Assembly: GCA_902795955.1 (NCBI GenBank)
Contig: CADBNJ010000188.1
Span: forward strand, 1-6,367
DNA length: 6,367 bases
Origin: Oscillospiraceae bacterium
Lineage (GTDB): Bacteria; Bacillota; Clostridia; Saccharofermentanales; Saccharofermentanaceae
Reading direction: 5' to 3'
Positions 5,720 to 6,367 of the stretch are shown here, piece by piece (within the stretch, counting starts at the first letter, position 1; each line of letters starts with the position of its first letter). The position numbers and the translations under genes are program-made. The notes beneath the pieces are model-generated. The model searched no databases. It was not told where the DNA came from and saw only the letters and a list, made by a program, of their open reading frames with translations.

Positions 5720-6049
5720 CTATTCGCCTGAAATCCTGAATACGATCTCGCCGGGATAGACCATGTCAAGCTGTCCCCTGGCAATATTCTCTACCTTCTC
5801 CTTGTCATTTGCGGCGCCGCCGGTCAGCCGGACCGAGTACAGCCTGTCCTTGAGGGACTGTTCCTGTGCCGCAAGCTGCTTCGACTCAGCCACGATGCGC
5901 TCGCGCTGCTGCATGATCGAGTTGAATCTCGTGATGATGAGAACGATAACAACGATCAGGGCAATCGATATCATTGCCGGAATAAATGACATTCTGATCT
6001 TTTTCTTCTGCGTAATGCGCCTCATCCTGAGCCATCCCTTCCTGTTCAT
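5720..6049 (-). CDS. divIC: septum formation initiator, DivIC/FtsB family
   Basis: This is a small bitopic division protein. In the divisome DivIC/FtsB pairs with FtsL and DivIB/FtsQ to control septal peptidoglycan synthesis. The 109 residues show a basic cytoplasmic tail (1-19, with RKGWLRMRRITQKKK), one membrane helix (about 20-40), a short coiled coil (about 41-72) and the family C-terminal block VENIARGQLDMVYPGEIVFRI (read as V86-ENIARGQLDM and YPGEIVFRI). The first ATG (6049) has no SD and abuts a 5-bp hairpin (6050-6054/6065-6069). The in-frame ATG at 6025 (residue 9) has AGGAAGGG at 6036-6043 and may be the true start, giving 101 aa. Upstream genes usual for this locus (S4 protein, yabP, yabQ) are not visible in the 318 bases shown. 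Confidence 0.85.
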   Translation of the reverse strand: MNRKGWLRMRRITQKKKIRMSFIPAMISIALIVVIVLIITRFNSIMQQRERIVAESKQLAAQEQSLKDRLYSVRLTGGAANDKEKVENIARGQLDMVYPGEIVFRISGE

Positions 6050-6367
6050 GCGGCATGTCGAAAAGCCGCTATGGTTATTTTAACGAAGGCATGCCGTCTT
6101 TAATATAGGTTTGAGGAAATCTTAAACTGTTTGTAATGGATTCGTAACAGACGCCCTCGACTGACTTGCTCGCTACAGTCCTCGGTTTTGGCGCTCGCTT
6201 TTTTGCCAAGTAGATCCTTCAGGCAACATCCCGGCGCCAAACCTGCGGAAGTCCGCTCGCAAACTGTTGCGGGCTTCACCGCGAGTGTCTGAGGTGACTT
6301 GAACGATCGGAGTGACTTTACTCTGCCTGCGCAGTATACTGCTCAATCTACACCCCACCGGGTAACC
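6050..6367. other. intergenic stretch dense in short inverted repeats, no gene called
   Basis: No convincing coding region is seen. A minus-strand frame stays open from the window edge to 6173, but its translation is Arg/Ser-rich, of low character, and matches nothing I recognise. Several inverted repeats stand out: GGTTTTGGCGC (6184-6194) against GCGCCAAACC (6234-6243) with an inner TTGCC (6203-6207)/GGCAA (6222-6226); GCGG-AAGT-CCGC (6245-6256); CGCAA-ACTG-TTGCG (6258-6271); GACTG (6159-6163)/CAGTC (6176-6180); and the palindrome GCAGTATACTGC (6331-6342). Closer to divIC, CGGCATG (6051-6057) pairs with CATGCCG (6090-6096). A TATATT -10-like hexamer lies at 6102-6107 (minus strand), without a good -35. 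The stretch may encode a structured RNA or be a repeat element. It does not show tmRNA or RNase P signatures I could confirm. Confidence 0.4.

Noticed and set aside
6173..6367. Minus-strand open frame ending at 6173 and open to the window edge
   Set aside because: The translation is Arg/Ser-rich with no recognisable motif, has no SD before its first internal Met, and overlaps a stretch rich in inverted repeats. A partial C-terminus of a gene beyond the window cannot be fully excluded.
6120..6367. Possible RNase P RNA, 6S RNA or tmRNA
   Set aside because: A GGAAGTCCG-like string at 6247-6255 recalled RNase P RNA, but the other universally conserved segments were not found on either strand, and no tRNA-like ends were seen.

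Overview
The window looks like a chromosomal segment of a low-to-mid GC Firmicute, most likely an anaerobic Clostridia member (Oscillospiraceae/Saccharofermentans-like; lineage is inference). The reasons are a Veg-family gene, a DivIC/FtsB-type division gene, SD sites close to AGGAGG, TTGACA/TATAAT-type promoters, and Ser/Thr/Glu-rich linkers on exported proteins of the kind common in gut Clostridia. No transposase, phage structural gene, CRISPR array, tRNA or rRNA was seen.

Layout. (1) 5-277 (-): veg homologue with its own sigma-A-type promoter. (2) 278-557: AT-rich divergent intergenic region. It holds the veg promoter, two NrdR-box-like operators exactly 31 bp apart, and a promoter for the rightward genes. 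(3) 558-4151 (+): a compact three-gene unit of a PEBP-fold lipoprotein, fhs (formate-tetrahydrofolate ligase), and a membrane-anchored class A beta-lactamase-like protein whose start overlaps the fhs stop by one base. (4) 4178-4202: hairpin terminator whose U-tract serves the leftward gene. (5) 4236-5075 (-): zinc-ribbon protein followed by what looks like an inactivated HD-phosphohydrolase domain. (6) 5076-5261: divergent promoter region and a leader hairpin. (7) 5262-5644 (+): a 40-codon small ORF with a strong SD, overlapping (ATGA) an 87-aa conserved-type protein of unknown function. (8) 5652-5689: perfect 13-bp-arm bidirectional terminator between convergent genes. (9) 5720-6049 (-): DivIC/FtsB-like septum protein. 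(10) 6050-6367: no convincing gene; a stretch dense in short inverted repeats.

How it fits together. Fhs makes 10-formyl-THF for purine and, indirectly, thymidylate synthesis, so NrdR-type operators (which normally control ribonucleotide reductase genes) upstream of the lipoprotein-fhs unit would link one-carbon supply to dNTP sensing. This is the most interesting regulatory hint here, though the boxes could also act on veg. Two proteins in the window appear to be pseudoenzymes that keep a fold but lack its catalytic residues: the beta-lactamase-like protein and the HD-like zinc-ribbon protein. No complete new defence or mobile system is visible.
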